This document shows, piece after piece, positions 62,991 through 64,000 of a stretch of DNA of 64,000 bases. The stretch spans positions 21,812 through 85,811 of the forward strand of contig NSKI01000008.1 in assembly GCA_003586005.1 (NCBI GenBank), read 5' to 3'. Within the stretch, counting starts at the first letter, position 1, and each line of letters opens with the position of its first letter. Made by a program: the position numbers and the translations under genes. Origin of the DNA: Haloplasmatales bacterium 4B (GTDB taxonomy: Bacteria > Bacillota_I > Bacilli_A > Haloplasmatales > Haloplasmataceae). The notes under the pieces were generated by a model. The model did no database searches. It saw only the letters and a list, made by a program, of their open reading frames with translations, and was not told where the DNA came from.

Positions 62991-64000
62991 TTATTTAGTA
63001 TCATCACGTTTAATAGAATCAACTATTGATAACTTTTTAATTTTATTAATTGGTAATAATATTGATAATGCTGAAAATACGAATCCAAATAAGATAATTC
63101 CTAATATAACTTTATAACTATAAAAAATAAGTGTTAAATCTATCGTTTGTCTAGTAACTAATTTATTTAAAAAATAGATTCCAAAAGGTTCAAGAATAAT
63201 AACTAATAGTAATGAAATACTTGTCATAAATAAAACTTCAAAAATAAATAATTTAGATATATTTGATAGTGACATACCTAGTGTACGTAACAATCCAATT
63301 TCCTTTTTCCTATTTAGTATATCTCGTGATATTAAGTTATTAAATAATAAGAAAGTAAATAATATAAATATACCACCTACAGAAAAAGAAATTAACAACA
63401 TAATCGGTCCATCATCATCTACAAGCTATAAAATTCTATTTGAAGCATCTGTTTCATAGAAATAACCTTTTTCTCTAATGGTTTTAATTATTTGTTCATT
63501 TTTATAAACAGTATCTTCTAAATGAGTAACAAGAGAATACGTTTCTTTAAAATATGAATTATAAACATTACTACTCATATATACTCTTTTAATTTTGTTA
63601 TATTTATTTTTATCTATACCAACTACTTTAAAATCATTTAAATAATTGTAAACACTTTCATTAGTTTTATCGTTTTGATTCTGATAATACATACCAATAG
63701 ATAGTGTTTTTCCAATAATTTCTTTGCTAAATTCTTCCTCATTCTCATCCCAAAGATCAATGAATTCTTCTAAGGAATTAAAATCATATGTTCCATTTTC
63801 TTTAATGTATTGATAAACTATAGGAATACAAACAATTATTTCATTATCATGAATTAACGTATTACTATAATCATTTAAAATGATATTGTTATTATCTAGT
63901 AATGGAGAAACAAAAATAGAACCAATATTTATATTGATATGTCCACTTAGTGAAATATTTAATCTCGTAAAATCAAAATTTTCATCGACATATATATTAG
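62991..64000 (-). pseudogene. FtsX-like ABC transporter permease, C-terminal part with in-frame TAG
   Basis: The minus frame is open from the window edge through an extracellular domain (FNSLEEFIDLWDENEEEFSK, KGYFYETDASNRIL), reaches TAG at 63426-63428 and continues in the same frame with LVDDDGPIMLLISFSVGGIF and the FtsX core ILNRKKEIGLLRTLGMSLSN, IFEVLFMTSISLLLV and a final helix to the stop at 62991. One base change (CAG to TAG, for example) explains it. The missing part and any ATPase partner lie beyond the window. Confidence 0.75.

Noticed and set aside
1..64000. CRISPR arrays, tRNA or rRNA genes, prophage
   Set aside because: No regularly spaced repeats, no cloverleaf or rRNA signatures and no phage structural genes were seen; rnpB is the only stable RNA gene that I can support.
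1..64000. UGA-as-tryptophan code, as in Mycoplasma
   Set aside because: Intact genes use TGG for Trp and TGA as a working stop (for example capA at 36772).

Overview
The window is strongly AT-rich DNA from a Gram-positive, low-GC bacterium of the Bacillota. It carries a sporulation core (spoIIGA, sigE, sigG, spoVS, ylmC/ymxH), a Bacillus-type cell-division neighbourhood (sepF, ylmE, ylmG, ylmH, a DivIVA-like gene), a T-box ahead of ileS, type-B RNase P RNA, recU-ponA, rny-ymdB and a LexA/DinR-like box upstream of recA. TGA, TAA and TAG all act as stops and tryptophan is TGG, so the code is the standard bacterial one. The base composition and gene order would suit a lineage between Bacilli and Mollicutes (Turicibacter, Haloplasma or Izemoplasma-like). 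That placement is inference from content, not from a search.

Layout. 1-3.3 kb: 5' end of a membrane sensor gene, trmB-pepV, and a decayed rsuA. 3.4-7.9 kb: a small Gln/Pro-rich protein, plsC, and ileS with its T-box leader and promoter. 7.9-14.4 kb (minus): DivIVA-like gene, ylmH, ylmG, sepF, ylmE, ylmC, sigG, sigE, spoIIGA, then prsW. This is the Bacillus order minus ylmD, and without ftsA/ftsZ. 14.5-17.2 kb: hsp20, iron alcohol dehydrogenase, GNAT enzyme, MazG-like enzyme. 17.3-23.3 kb (minus): pgsA, recA, a small membrane protein, rny, ymdB, spoVS, preceded by a decayed mpg. 23.3-27.3 kb: rnpB (minus) and recU-ponA (plus). 27.3-34.5 kb: an unknown membrane-protein pair, an M19 dipeptidase, an MFS exporter with an ArsR-type regulator, a structured leader with tiny ORFs before a Mor-like regulator, and a PNPOx-family protein. 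34.5-40.9 kb: an IS3 remnant, a cyclase-family gene, a DUF1648 protein, capA coupled to a broken rnz, an APC permease and an AEC transporter. 40.9-42.4 kb is a gene graveyard (a cysteine-rich, DUF302 and cupin remnant around one intact SHOCT gene). 42.4-47.4 kb: a cationic repeat protein, a patatin, a coiled-coil protein, a nitroreductase, a SpoU methyltransferase, a histidine-kinase remnant and a secreted protein.

47.4-56.3 kb is the metabolic centrepiece. After a second pgsA-like gene come seven genes on one strand: gcvT-gcvH-gcvPA-gcvPB-lpdA-tdh-kbl. Tdh and Kbl turn threonine into glycine and acetyl-CoA, and the glycine cleavage complex with its own L-protein oxidises glycine to CO2, ammonia and methylene-THF. 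56.4-64 kb: a DUF4236-TPR protein, DegV, a TM2 protein, htpG, an M20 amidohydrolase with a duplicated translation start region, a small membrane protein, and the end of an FtsX-like permease gene with an in-frame amber stop.

The most striking global feature is gene decay. At least four genes are broken by frameshifts or stops (rsuA, mpg, rnz, DUF302), one has a single in-frame stop (FtsX-like), and four more survive only as short remnants. The most promising unexplained items are the cationic Trp/Lys repeat protein, the CvpA-like/partner membrane pair, the DivIVA substitute and the structured leader near 33.4 kb.
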